Source: Roseovarius nanhaiticus
Lineage (GTDB): Bacteria > Pseudomonadota > Alphaproteobacteria > Rhodobacterales > Rhodobacteraceae
Direction: 5' to 3'
Length of the DNA stretch: 64,000 nucleotides
Assembly: GCF_900156535.1 (NCBI RefSeq)
Contig: NZ_FTNV01000001.1
Coordinates: 1,922,001-1,986,000, forward strand
Position 1 is the first letter of the stretch. Each line of letters opens with the position of its first letter. Below, piece by piece: positions 25,686-35,695 of this stretch. Both the position numbers and the translations under genes were made by a program. The notes below the pieces were generated by a model. It ran no database searches and was not told where the DNA came from. It worked only from the letters and a program-made list of their open reading frames with translations.

Positions 25686-26876
25686 CCCGTGATCCGCCTC
25701 AAACCCAAAACCTCACCAAAGGCCGTGCGCTTCGGCGCGCCTTGGGTTTATGACAATGAGCTGGTCACAGACCGGCGCACCAAGGCAATCGCCCCCGGCA
25801 CCATCGCCCTGCTGGAGGATGCCGAGCGTGCGCCGCTGGCCCTTGTCGCCGTCAATCCGGCCTCGCGCATCATGGCGCGTGTGCTGGACCTCGACACCTC
25901 AGCAACCATTGATCGTGCCTGGCTGACCGCACGCCTGACCCGCGCGCTTGCGCTGCGGACGCGGCTATATGATGCGCCCTATTACCGTCTGATCCATGCT
26001 GAGGCTGACGGCCTGCCGGGCGTGGTGATCGACCGTTTTGGCGATACCTGCGTGATCCAGCCCAATGCAGCCTGGGCCGAGGTCATGCTGGACGATCTGG
26101 CCGCCGCCACTGCCGAGGTGACGGGCGCGCGCAACATTCTGAAGAACGCCAGCGGCCGCGCGCGCGGCCTCGAAGGGCTGGACGATGCGTCATCCGTGCT
26201 GATCGGCGCCGCGCCCGATGCGCCGGTGCAGGTGCCGATGAACGGGGCCACCTATCTGGCGGACCTCACGGGCGGGCAGAAAACCGGCCTCTTCTTTGAC
26301 CAGCGGCCCAATCACGCCTTTGCCGCGCGCCTGTCCCAGGGCGCGCGCGTGCTCGATGTTTTCAGCCATGTCGGGGGCTTTTCCCTTGCTGCGATGGCGG
26401 CGGGCGCGGCCTCGGCGCTGGCGGTCGACGGCTCTGAGCCGGCGCTGGCCCTTGCGCAGGGCGGCGCGGATGCGATGGGGCTGGGCGAGGCCTTTCAGAC
26501 ACGGCGCGGCGATGCGTTTGACGTGCTGACGGCCTTGGGGCAGGAGGGCGCGCAATTCGATGTGGTCATTTGCGACCCGCCCGCTTTCGCGCCCTCGAAA
26601 AAGGCGCTGGAGGCCGGACTGCGCGCCTATGAGCGCACCGCGCGCCTTGCCGCGCCGCTGGTGGCACAGGGCGGTTACTTGGGCCTTTGCTCCTGCAGTC
26701 ATGCGGCCGATATAGACGCGTTCCGCCGCGCCAGCCTGCGCGGCATCGGGCGCGGACTGCACGAGACGGGCCGCAGCCCGCAGCTCATCCACACCGGCGG
26801 CGCGGGGCCGGATCATCCAATGCATCCGCAACTGGCCGAGAGCGGCTATCTCAAGGCGCTCTTTTTCCGGCTGTGA
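25668..26876 (+). CDS. class I rRNA large-subunit methyltransferase (RlmI-like)
   Basis: This is a SAM-dependent m5C-type RNA methyltransferase related to RlmI. The 402-aa product has an N-terminal PUA domain (VIRLKPKTSPKAVRFGAPWV), a central RNA-binding domain, and a Rossmann methyltransferase domain. The latter has SAM motif I VLDVFSHVGGFSLAA, motif IV VVICDPPAFAPSKK, and motif VI GLCSCSHAAD with the catalytic Cys. ATG 25668 has AAGGGG upstream but sits in the loop of a terminator-like hairpin; GTG 25689 is an alternative. It overlaps the PIN gene by GTGA. Confidence 0.88.
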   Translation: MTPSPFPVIRLKPKTSPKAVRFGAPWVYDNELVTDRRTKAIAPGTIALLEDAERAPLALVAVNPASRIMARVLDLDTSATIDRAWLTARLTRALALRTRLYDAPYYRLIHAEADGLPGVVIDRFGDTCVIQPNAAWAEVMLDDLAAATAEVTGARNILKNASGRARGLEGLDDASSVLIGAAPDAPVQVPMNGATYLADLTGGQKTGLFFDQRPNHAFAARLSQGARVLDVFSHVGGFSLAAMAAGAASALAVDGSEPALALAQGGADAMGLGEAFQTRRGDAFDVLTALGQEGAQFDVVICDPPAFAPSKKALEAGLRAYERTARLAAPLVAQGGYLGLCSCSHAADIDAFRRASLRGIGRGLHETGRSPQLIHTGGAGPDHPMHPQLAESGYLKALFFRL

Positions 26877-27418
26877 AGGCGCTGCTGGATACATGCGTGA
26901 TCTACCCCACGGTCATGCGCCAGATGCTGCTGGGCGCCGCGAGGGCAGGGGCATTCACCCCGCTTTGGTCCGCGCGCATCATCGAGGAATGGCAGCGCGC
27001 GTCGATCAAGCTGGGGCCGGATGGCATGGCGCAGGCGGCCTCCGAGGCGGCGCTGCTGAAAATGGACTGGCCGGGGGCAGAGGTGCGCTGGCCCCAGTCG
27101 CTCGAGGATCGGCTCTGGCTGCCGGACCCGGCGGACACCCATGTGCTGGCCGCCGCCATTGCCGGCTCGGCGGACATGATCATAACGCTCAACGCCAAGG
27201 ATTTCCCGCGCCAGATCCTGGCCGAAGAGGGGCTGTCGCGCAGCGATCCAGACGCAGTCCTGCATGGGATCTGGCAGGCACAGCCCGAGATGATGGCGGA
27301 CGTGGCGAGCGCGGTGCTGACCGAGGCGCGCCGGCTCGGCGGCCAGGACTGGACGCTGCGCCCCTTGCTGAAAAAGGCCCGCCTGCCGCGCCTTGCAAAG
27401 GCGCTGACGCAGGATTGA
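26873..27418 (+). CDS. PIN-domain protein (RSP_2648 type)
   Basis: The 181-aa product has a PIN ribonuclease-like fold: LLDTCVIYPTVMRQMLLGA with the first acidic residue, LPDPADTHVLAAAIAGSADM with the central acidic cluster, and ITLNAKDFP. It resembles the RSP_2648-type PIN proteins of Rhodobacterales. No antitoxin gene is adjacent, and the GTG start overlaps the methyltransferase stop (GTGA). It therefore appears to be an RNA-processing partner of that methyltransferase rather than a toxin-antitoxin toxin. This is inference from context. Confidence 0.82.
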   Translation: MKALLDTCVIYPTVMRQMLLGAARAGAFTPLWSARIIEEWQRASIKLGPDGMAQAASEAALLKMDWPGAEVRWPQSLEDRLWLPDPADTHVLAAAIAGSADMIITLNAKDFPRQILAEEGLSRSDPDAVLHGIWQAQPEMMADVASAVLTEARRLGGQDWTLRPLLKKARLPRLAKALTQD

Positions 27419-27423
27419 GCGGC

Positions 27424-28110
27424 TCAGCCCTGGCTCCAGCGGCCCTCCAGCTTTTCGATGGCGGCAATGCGCTCGGCTGTTTTGGGATGGCTCATCAGCC
27501 AGGCGGGCGCGGCGCCAGAATTCGACTTGGTCAGCGCCTCCAGCTTGCGAAAGAGTGACTTCTGCGGCTCGGTTCCGATCCCCGCCTTCACCAGCAGAGC
27601 GGCGGCATATTCATCCGCCTCGTACTCGTCCCTGCGCGACAACCGGGCGGAGAGGAGAGAGGTCAGCGCCCCCGCGATCATCACGCCAATCCCGGGCAGG
27701 AACCGTGACAAGACCATCGCCAGCGCCGTGCGCAGCGCGTTCTGGCCCGAAAAGTCGATCATGCGCCGCCGCGAATGGCCCAGGGCCACATGGCCGAGCT
27801 CATGCGCGATGACGGACGTCATTTCCTCGCCCGAGACCTCGCCCGACTGGAACTTGGCGTAAAACCCGCGCGTGACAAAGATGCGCCCATCGGGCGCGGC
27901 CAGCCCGTTGACCGGCTCGATCTCGTAGATATGCACGCGGATCCGCTCCAGATCGAGCGCCCGCGCCAGCTTGTCAGTCAGCGCCTTCAGCTTGGGATCG
28001 GCCAGCTCGGTCGAATTCGCGGTCAGATCGCGCGAGGTGCGCCAGACCGAGAAGCGGTACATCACGAAGGCATAGATCAGCGCCAGAAGGATCGGGGTGA
28101 ATTTCAACAT
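27424..28110 (-). CDS. M48 family membrane metalloprotease
   Basis: The 228-aa product has an N-terminal membrane segment (FTPILLALIYAFVMYRF) and a zinc protease domain. The motif HELGH lies at residues 103-107, and the third ligand is probably the Glu in DEYEADEYAA. A hydrophobic hairpin (FLPGIGVMIAGALTSLLSARL) lies between them as in HtpX/Oma1-like enzymes. The start MLKFTPILLAL is chosen; the frame upstream to 28194 runs through a repeat-like intergenic element. It probably helps in inner-membrane protein quality control. Confidence 0.85.
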   Translation of the reverse strand: MLKFTPILLALIYAFVMYRFSVWRTSRDLTANSTELADPKLKALTDKLARALDLERIRVHIYEIEPVNGLAAPDGRIFVTRGFYAKFQSGEVSGEEMTSVIAHELGHVALGHSRRRMIDFSGQNALRTALAMVLSRFLPGIGVMIAGALTSLLSARLSRRDEYEADEYAAALLVKAGIGTEPQKSLFRKLEALTKSNSGAAPAWLMSHPKTAERIAAIEKLEGRWSQG

Positions 28111-28164
28111 GATGTATATATGGGCCGCGCAGGGATCACCGGCAAGCTTTCGTGCCTGGCCGCG

Positions 28165-28255
28165 CCGCCTCCGGCGGGAGTATTTTCGGAACAATGAAAG
28201 CGCTGCGCGTATTCATCTTGGTAAAAATACTCCGGGGTGCGGGGCAGAGCCCCGC
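28165..28255. repeat. palindromic intergenic repeat element
   Basis: GGAGTATTTT (28177-28186) and AAAATACTCC (28224-28233) form the core inverted repeat. Inner segments near AATGAA and TTCAT also pair. GC-rich hairpins flank it: CCGCC-tcc-GGCGG on the left and GCGGGG-cagag-CCCCGC (28239-28255) on the right. Similar GGAGTATTT-bearing palindromes are, from memory, dispersed in Rhodobacterales genomes. It lies between the M48 and radical SAM genes. Confidence 0.6.
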
Positions 28256-28265
28256 TGCGCGCGCG

Positions 28266-29228
28266 TCAAGCCGAGCAGCTGGCCCCGCCGAGGACGCAGA
28301 ACTTGGCGCAATGCGGATGGTTGAGGGACACCTGGCGCTCGGCCTCGGCCAGGGTCTCGCCCAGCTCGAATTCGGGCGCGTAGGGCAAAAGGGTGCAGGC
28401 CAGAACGGCCGGGCGCGCGGCGCCCTTGCGCTTGACCACCATGCGCGACGAGGCGCACATGACCGCATCGGGTGACGTGCCCAGGATATCCCAGCAGCCG
28501 GTCGTGATCTCGGGGACTTCGGCTTCTTCGTCCATTTCCGGGAAGAGGACCGTCGCGCCGGGATCTGCCGCGTCGATGGCATAGCCGCGCTCGGCGTAGA
28601 GGCGCGCGTAACCGGCGCGGCCCTCGGCCTCGCTTTCGCCCCAGACGGTGCGGCCGGCCACCGCCATCGGCACGCCCGTATCACGCAGCCAGTCCATCCC
28701 CTCGAGCGTGCGGGCCAAGGCGCCCTTGCCGCGCTCCTTGTCATGCAGATCTTCGGACCAGTGATCGACCGAGATGCGGAACGTCATCTTGCCGGGATAG
28801 GCGTCGTTCAGCTCGATAATCCCGGCGCGCATGGACTTGCGCATCATGGGCCGCATCGCATTGGTGAGGATCAGCACATCGTAGCCGCGCGCGAGGGCCG
28901 CGCGCGCCATGCCGATCATCTGGGGATTCATGAAAGGCTCGCCGCCGGTGAAGGCGATCTCGCGCACGGGCCATTTGCGCGCCTCTATCTGATCGAGATA
29001 CTCGGTCACCTCGGCCTCGGTGATATAGACCAATGCATCGTTGGTTGGCGAGCTCAGAATGTAGCAATTCTCGCATTCAATGTTGCACAGCGTTCCCGTG
29101 TTGAACCACAGCGTCTCGGCCCGCGTCAGGGCGACATGCGCGCGCGGCTCGCCCTTGGCCGTCACGTCGGGGTCGCTGAACTTGCCCGCATTGGCGGTGC
29201 GCGGCGCAATGTCGGCGGCGTCTTTCAT
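28266..29228 (-). CDS. radical SAM protein, substrate unknown
   Basis: The 320-aa product has a radical SAM core with the [4Fe-4S] motif CNIECENC (Cys48, Cys52, Cys55), the SAM-binding EIAFTGGEPFMNPQM and LILTNAMRPM. A C-terminal region has further cysteines (GCWDILG, VMCASSRM, LACTLLP, CAKFCVLGGASCSA) that could hold auxiliary clusters, although no clear SPASM motif is visible. It resembles a conserved roseobacter protein without assigned chemistry. No precursor peptide is evident next to it. Translation starts at ATG 29228. Confidence 0.82.
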   Translation of the reverse strand: MKDAADIAPRTANAGKFSDPDVTAKGEPRAHVALTRAETLWFNTGTLCNIECENCYILSSPTNDALVYITEAEVTEYLDQIEARKWPVREIAFTGGEPFMNPQMIGMARAALARGYDVLILTNAMRPMMRKSMRAGIIELNDAYPGKMTFRISVDHWSEDLHDKERGKGALARTLEGMDWLRDTGVPMAVAGRTVWGESEAEGRAGYARLYAERGYAIDAADPGATVLFPEMDEEAEVPEITTGCWDILGTSPDAVMCASSRMVVKRKGAARPAVLACTLLPYAPEFELGETLAEAERQVSLNHPHCAKFCVLGGASCSA

Positions 29229-29363
29229 GGTTTTCCTTTCGGATATTTCATGGCTTCCACGCGTATCGTGATGTCGTCCGGCGTGAAAGCCACGCGGCGC
29301 TGTCTGACAGAGTTGTGAACAGGCGCCAAGGTGCTAAGGTGCGCGTCCAAGAGGAGGCCAAAG

Positions 29364-30833
29364 ATGGTATCGCGCGTCATTCCCGTACAGCCATTCGATC
29401 TGATCATCTTCGGCGGCACCGGCGATCTGGCCCGCCGCAAGATCCTGCCAGCGCTGTTTCGGCGCTATTGCGCCGGGCAGATGGAGGGTGAGGCACGGGT
29501 GATCGGCGCGGCCCGCGCCGAGATGAGCGATGCCGAGTATCGCAGCTTCGCCCGCGAGGCGATTACCGAATTCGGCGCGTATGCCGCCTGCGATGCCGAA
29601 CATCTGGACGCATTCTTGACCCTTCTGAGCTACATCACGCTCGATGCGCGCGGGGATGCGGGCTGGGCCACGTTGGCCGCCGCGCTGGAGGGCAGCGCGC
29701 GCATCCGTGCCTTTTACTTCTCGGTCGGGCCGGGCCTTTTTGGGGATCTGGCCGCCCGGATCGAGGCACATGGGCTGGCCGCACCCGGCACGCGCGTCGT
29801 TGTCGAGAAGCCCTTCGGGCGCGATCTGGCGTCGGCGCGCAGCCTGAATGCCGCGTTGGCGCGGCATTTCGACGAGACGCAGATATACCGGATCGACCAT
29901 TATTTGGGCAAGGAGACGGTCCAAAATCTCATGGCCATCCGCTTTGGCAATACGCTCTTCGAGCCGCTTTGGAACAGTCAGTACGTGGATCACATTCAGA
30001 TTACCGTCGCCGAGGCGGGCGGGGTCGGCAGCCGGGGTGAGTATTACGACAAATCCGGCGCGATGCGGGACATGATGCAAAACCACCTCATGCAGCTACT
30101 CTGTCTGACCGCGATGGAGCCGCCCGCGAAATACGACCCCGACGCCGTGCGCGACGAAAAGCTGAAGGTGATCCGCGCTCTGGACCCCGGACAGCCCGGC
30201 GATATCGTGCGCGGCCAATACGAGGCCGCCGGCAAGGGTGCCGGAAGTCAGCCCGGTTATCTCGAGGAGGTCGGCAACCCCGAGAGCACAACGGAGAGCT
30301 TCGTCGCGCTCAAGGCGCGGATCGGAAATTGGCGATGGGCCGGTACGCCTTTCTACTTGCGCACCGGCAAGCGGCTGCGCGCGCGGGCAAGCGAAATCGC
30401 CATCGTATTCAAGGATGCGCCCCATTCCATCTTTGGTGCCGATGCAGGCCAACACCGCAATATCCTGACGATCCGCCTGCAGCCCAACGAGGGTATCGAA
30501 CTGGGCGTGACCATCAAGGAGCCGGGCCCGGGAGGTATGCGTCTTGTCGATGTGCCGCTGGACATGACCTTCTCTGAGGCGCTGGGGCCGGAAGCGGAGG
30601 ATGTACCTGACGCCTACGAGCGGCTGATCATGGACGTGATCCGCGGCGATCAAACCCTCTTCATGCGCGGGGACGAGGTGGAGGCGGCCTGGGAATGGAC
30701 CGACCCCATTATCGAGGCATGGGAGAGCGCCGGAACCGCGCCTTGCGCCTATGCCACCGGCAGTTCGGGGCCGGATGACGCGCTGGCCCTCATTCACCGC
30801 GACGGGCGCCGCTGGCGGGAGATACGCACATGA
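29364..30833 (+). CDS. zwf: glucose-6-phosphate 1-dehydrogenase
   Basis: Zwf oxidises glucose-6-phosphate to 6-phosphogluconolactone with NADP+, the entry to the Entner-Doudoroff and oxidative pentose phosphate routes used by roseobacters. The 489-aa product shows the cofactor loop IFGGTGDLARRK, VEKPFGRDL, the catalytic signature RIDHYLGKETVQN, and C-terminal GMRLVDVPLDMTF. GAGGAGG precedes ATG 29364. It overlaps pgl at ATGA; edd and eda are not adjacent. Confidence 0.96.
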   Translation: MVSRVIPVQPFDLIIFGGTGDLARRKILPALFRRYCAGQMEGEARVIGAARAEMSDAEYRSFAREAITEFGAYAACDAEHLDAFLTLLSYITLDARGDAGWATLAAALEGSARIRAFYFSVGPGLFGDLAARIEAHGLAAPGTRVVVEKPFGRDLASARSLNAALARHFDETQIYRIDHYLGKETVQNLMAIRFGNTLFEPLWNSQYVDHIQITVAEAGGVGSRGEYYDKSGAMRDMMQNHLMQLLCLTAMEPPAKYDPDAVRDEKLKVIRALDPGQPGDIVRGQYEAAGKGAGSQPGYLEEVGNPESTTESFVALKARIGNWRWAGTPFYLRTGKRLRARASEIAIVFKDAPHSIFGADAGQHRNILTIRLQPNEGIELGVTIKEPGPGGMRLVDVPLDMTFSEALGPEAEDVPDAYERLIMDVIRGDQTLFMRGDEVEAAWEWTDPIIEAWESAGTAPCAYATGSSGPDDALALIHRDGRRWREIRT

Positions 30834-31501
30834 ACTTGATCGACTATCCCGATACCGAATTCATGGCGATGGGCCTTGCCGACGTCATCGCGGCACAGCT
30901 GAGCGCAGCCCTGCGTCAGCGCGATCGCGCCCTTTTGGTGGTGCCCGGCGGCACGACGCCGGGCCCGATCTTTGACACGCTCTGCGGCGCGCGCGTCGAA
31001 TGGGACCGTATAGACGTCATGCCCTCGGACGAGCGGTGGCGCCCGCAGGCGCATCTGCGCTCGAACGCGGGGCAGATCGCCAAGCGCCTTCTGTGCGAGC
31101 GCGCGGCGACGGCGGCCTTGATGCCCCTCTATGTCGAGGGCATTTCGCCCGAAGCGGCGGCGCCGGGTCTTGCCGCCGATCTGGCACCACATCTGCCCAT
31201 TGATGTGGCGCTGGTGGGGATGGGGGGTGATATGCACACGGCCTCGATCTTCCCGCGCATGCCGGGGATAGAGGCGGCGCTTGCGCACGACGCGCCCGCG
31301 CTTTTGCCCGTGCGGATCGAGGGCGAGCCCGAGCCGCGCATCACGCTGGCGGCGCATGTGCTGCGCAGCGCGATGCATCTGCATGTGGTCATCATTGGCT
31401 CCGAAAAGCGCGAGGCGCTGGAGCGGGCGCGTAACTTGGATGCCGCGGAGGCACCCATCGCCGCCCTGCTGGACGACGCCACCGTCCATTGGGCACCTTG
31501 A
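30830..31501 (+). CDS. pgl: 6-phosphogluconolactonase
   Basis: Pgl hydrolyses 6-phosphogluconolactone to 6-phosphogluconate, the step after Zwf. The 223-aa product has the family motifs LLVVPGGTTPGPIFDTL and VMPSDERWRP, and the isomerase-like VALVGMGGDMHTASIFP. The start overlaps the zwf stop by 4 nt, so the two enzymes are coupled. Length and motif order are normal for the bacterial DevB-type enzyme. Confidence 0.95.
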   Translation: MNLIDYPDTEFMAMGLADVIAAQLSAALRQRDRALLVVPGGTTPGPIFDTLCGARVEWDRIDVMPSDERWRPQAHLRSNAGQIAKRLLCERAATAALMPLYVEGISPEAAAPGLAADLAPHLPIDVALVGMGGDMHTASIFPRMPGIEAALAHDAPALLPVRIEGEPEPRITLAAHVLRSAMHLHVVIIGSEKREALERARNLDAAEAPIAALLDDATVHWAP

Positions 31502-31901
31502 GCGTTTGTGCGCGCGCCCTTGCGGGTGAGGACGGATCAGCCCGGAAACCAATCTGTTAACTTTATCACTCATCACATGGGTGATCCGCCCTCTGGCACG
31601 CCAGCCCCTCGGGGGTGAGTGACCGGCACGCACAGTCGCCGCGATCAGGCGCGACGTGACCCGACCGCGCTCATGCCCCGAATACTGGGGAGAAAAGGGG
31701 ACAAGGCCGCCGGATCACCAACAGTCACGCAGCTTTTCGCCAGAAGTTTCACAGTCTCGGCGTTTTTTTGCTGTCTTGAGGTTTTTCAACGGGAGGGCTG
31801 GAACTTCGCTGCCGCGCATGAGGTTATCTCCCCGACGCTTTCACGTGCGGTTTTTCCGCGCATGTCAGCGCGTTGAATTTTGACACCAAAGGGAGTTTGT
31901 C
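31502..31901. other. 400-bp intergenic region, no gene recognised
   Basis: Nothing is clearly coding: short frames here lack ribosome sites and known motifs. The second half is more AT-rich than its surroundings, with TTTTTTT near 31763-31769, and probably holds the promoter of the small lipoprotein. No confident operator, sRNA or riboswitch fold is visible by eye. Confidence 0.5.
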
Positions 31902-32177
31902 ATGAAAACGTGGATCTACGGCCTTGCCGGTATTGCATTGCTGGGCCTTGGCGCCTGCAACAACCTGACGGAAAACCAGCGCACCGTCGCCGGTGTGGCG
32001 GGCGGCGCGGCTGCCGGTCTGTTGACCGCCGAAGCGCTGGGGGCTGACGATGATTGGCGCCTGATCTCGGCACTTGGCGGCGCGGCAGCGGGTACCGTTG
32101 TGGCGCAGAACCAGAACCAGCGTGTTTGCGCTTACTCGCGCGGCGATGGCACCTACTACGAGGCGCCTTGCCCGTAA
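31902..32177 (+). CDS. small glycine-zipper lipoprotein
   Basis: The 91-aa product has a lipoprotein signal (TWIYGLAGIALLGLGACNN), with the lipobox LGAC at Cys19. A short mature part carries Gly/Ala-rich membrane-like segments (VAGVAGGAAAGLLTAEALG and ISALGGAAAGTVVAQNQNQ) of glycine-zipper type. It ends VCAYSRGDGTYYEAPCP, with two cysteines that could form a disulfide. GGGAG lies before the ATG. It is likely an envelope protein of unknown role. A strong shared terminator follows. Confidence 0.8.
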   Translation: MKTWIYGLAGIALLGLGACNNLTENQRTVAGVAGGAAAGLLTAEALGADDDWRLISALGGAAAGTVVAQNQNQRVCAYSRGDGTYYEAPCP

Positions 32178-32197
32178 GAGGCATAACGAACGAACAC

Positions 32198-32230
32198 AAA
32201 AGGCGCGGCAGGTCTGCCGCGCCTTTTTTT
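32198..32230. terminator. bidirectional rho-independent terminator
   Basis: The GC stem GGCGCGGCA/TGCCGCGCC with loop GGTC is flanked by AAAA on the left and TTTTTTT on the right. It serves the small lipoprotein gene on the plus strand and eno on the minus strand. Confidence 0.92.
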
Positions 32231-32248
32231 ATGCCTGAGCCTTTGCGT

Positions 32249-34503
<2,255 letters not shown>

Positions 34504-34526
34504 TCAATGTCCTTTCGGGGACGGGG

Positions 34527-35306
34527 TCAGGCGCGCAGGCGCACCCAGACAGGCACGTGGTCCGACGGCTTTTCGCGGGCGCGGATCTCGCGGTCGATCT
34601 GGCAGTCCTCCAGCAGATCGGCGCAGGCGGGGCTAAGCAGGAAATGGTCGATGCGAATCCCGTCATCGCGGTTCCACGCGCCCGCCTGATAATCCCAGAA
34701 ACTGTAGTGACCGGGGCCTTGGGTGCGCGCGCGGAATGCCTCGGTAAAGCCGAGGTTCATCAGGCGGCGAAAGGCGGCCCGCGTCTCGGGGCGGGCCAGC
34801 GCATCGTCTTGCCACGCTTCGGGACGCTTCGCATCCTGGTCCTGCGGGATGACGTTGTAATCGCCCGCCATGAGAAACGGCTCTTCGAGGGCCAGCAGCT
34901 CGGTTGCGCGCGCCTGCATCCGCTCCATCCAGGCCAGCTTGTAGTCGTATTTCGGCCCCGGCGCCGGGTTGCCATTGGGCAGGTAAAGGCCGCAGACGCG
35001 AATGGCCGTATCGCCCATGACTGTCGCCTCGATCCAGCGCGCCTGCTCGTCGCTGTCATCGCCGGGCAGGCCGCGGGTGACATCCTCCAGCGGCAATTTG
35101 GAGAGGATCGCGACCCCGTTAAAGCCCTTTTGCCCGTGTGTTTCGACGGTATAGCCGCGATCCTCGAAGATCTCGCGCGGGAAGGCCTCGTCGACCGATT
35201 TGATCTCTTGCAAGAGAACCACGTCGCACTCCGCCTCATCCAGCCAGTCGGGCAGGGCGTTGATACGGGCCTTGATGCCGTTGATGTTGAATGTGGCGAC
35301 TTTCAT
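34527..35306 (-). CDS. xth: exodeoxyribonuclease III
   Basis: This is an AP endonuclease and 3'-5' exonuclease in base-excision repair. The 259-aa product matches the ExoIII family: KVATFNINGIKARINALPDWL, VVLLQEIKSVDEAFP with the metal-binding Glu, GVAILSKLPL, LMAGDYNVIPQDQDA with the catalytic Asp-Asn pair, GIRIDHFLLSP and the terminal SDHVPVWVRL with the catalytic His. The start MKVATFN is chosen at 35306; the frame upstream is not conserved. Confidence 0.95.
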   Translation of the reverse strand: MKVATFNINGIKARINALPDWLDEAECDVVLLQEIKSVDEAFPREIFEDRGYTVETHGQKGFNGVAILSKLPLEDVTRGLPGDDSDEQARWIEATVMGDTAIRVCGLYLPNGNPAPGPKYDYKLAWMERMQARATELLALEEPFLMAGDYNVIPQDQDAKRPEAWQDDALARPETRAAFRRLMNLGFTEAFRARTQGPGHYSFWDYQAGAWNRDDGIRIDHFLLSPACADLLEDCQIDREIRAREKPSDHVPVWVRLRA

Positions 35307-35695
35307 GGGCCGGTCCTCGCGGGGCTTGGGGATGCGTGCCCCACCTATCGCGCAGCAGCGCGCCGGGGGCAAGGGAGGCGCGGCAGGACACGGGCGAATC
35401 GCCGGTGCCCGAGCGGCGCGTAGGGTGCTGACAAAAAGCCGAAAACACGTTCAGGTTGCATATTGACTCCTGCAAAAAGCTGCGAAACAGGCCTGCCAAA
35501 GCCGCAAAAATCGCCCGAAAAATCCCCTGTGGATAAGTTTTTTGCGTATTCGGATTCTCCCAAGAGTCTTTGTGCGTTAGCCGAGATTGTTTAGGGCGTC
35601 GCTAAGTCGTAACTCGCCTTTAGGTTGAAATTTTCCTTGGCAGGTCGGGGCCAAGCTGCAAGCCTTTGGGGGTCTGCAACTTCAATCTGGGGATT
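35307..35695. other. 389-bp upstream region of the FTSSM repeat gene
   Basis: This region separates xth (-) from the repeat-protein gene (+) and is distinctly A-rich from about 35435 to 35610. It contains an exact DnaA-box sequence (35528-35536) and a short dyad CTTGGC-N8-GCCAAG near 35635-35656 in the presumed 5' leader. No convincing small gene is seen. It should hold the promoter of the three-gene FTSSM unit. Confidence 0.5.
35528..35536 (-). promoter_or_regulatory. consensus DnaA box (TTATCCACA on the minus strand)
   Basis: This is an exact 9-mer in an AT-richer stretch. No further boxes or origin-associated genes lie nearby, so I do not read it as oriC. It could be a DnaA-titration or regulatory site, or chance. 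Confidence 0.35.

Noticed and set aside
26873-27418. Toxin-antitoxin toxin
   Set aside because: The PIN protein has no adjacent small antitoxin gene and is instead coupled to an RNA methyltransferase.
31619-31883. Two overlapping frames of 85 and 75 codons
   Set aside because: They lack ribosome sites and recognisable composition and overlap one another in different frames; probably untranslated.
35307-35695. Chromosomal origin of replication
   Set aside because: Only one DnaA box is visible, and no origin-linked genes (dnaA, dnaN, parAB, hemE) are nearby.
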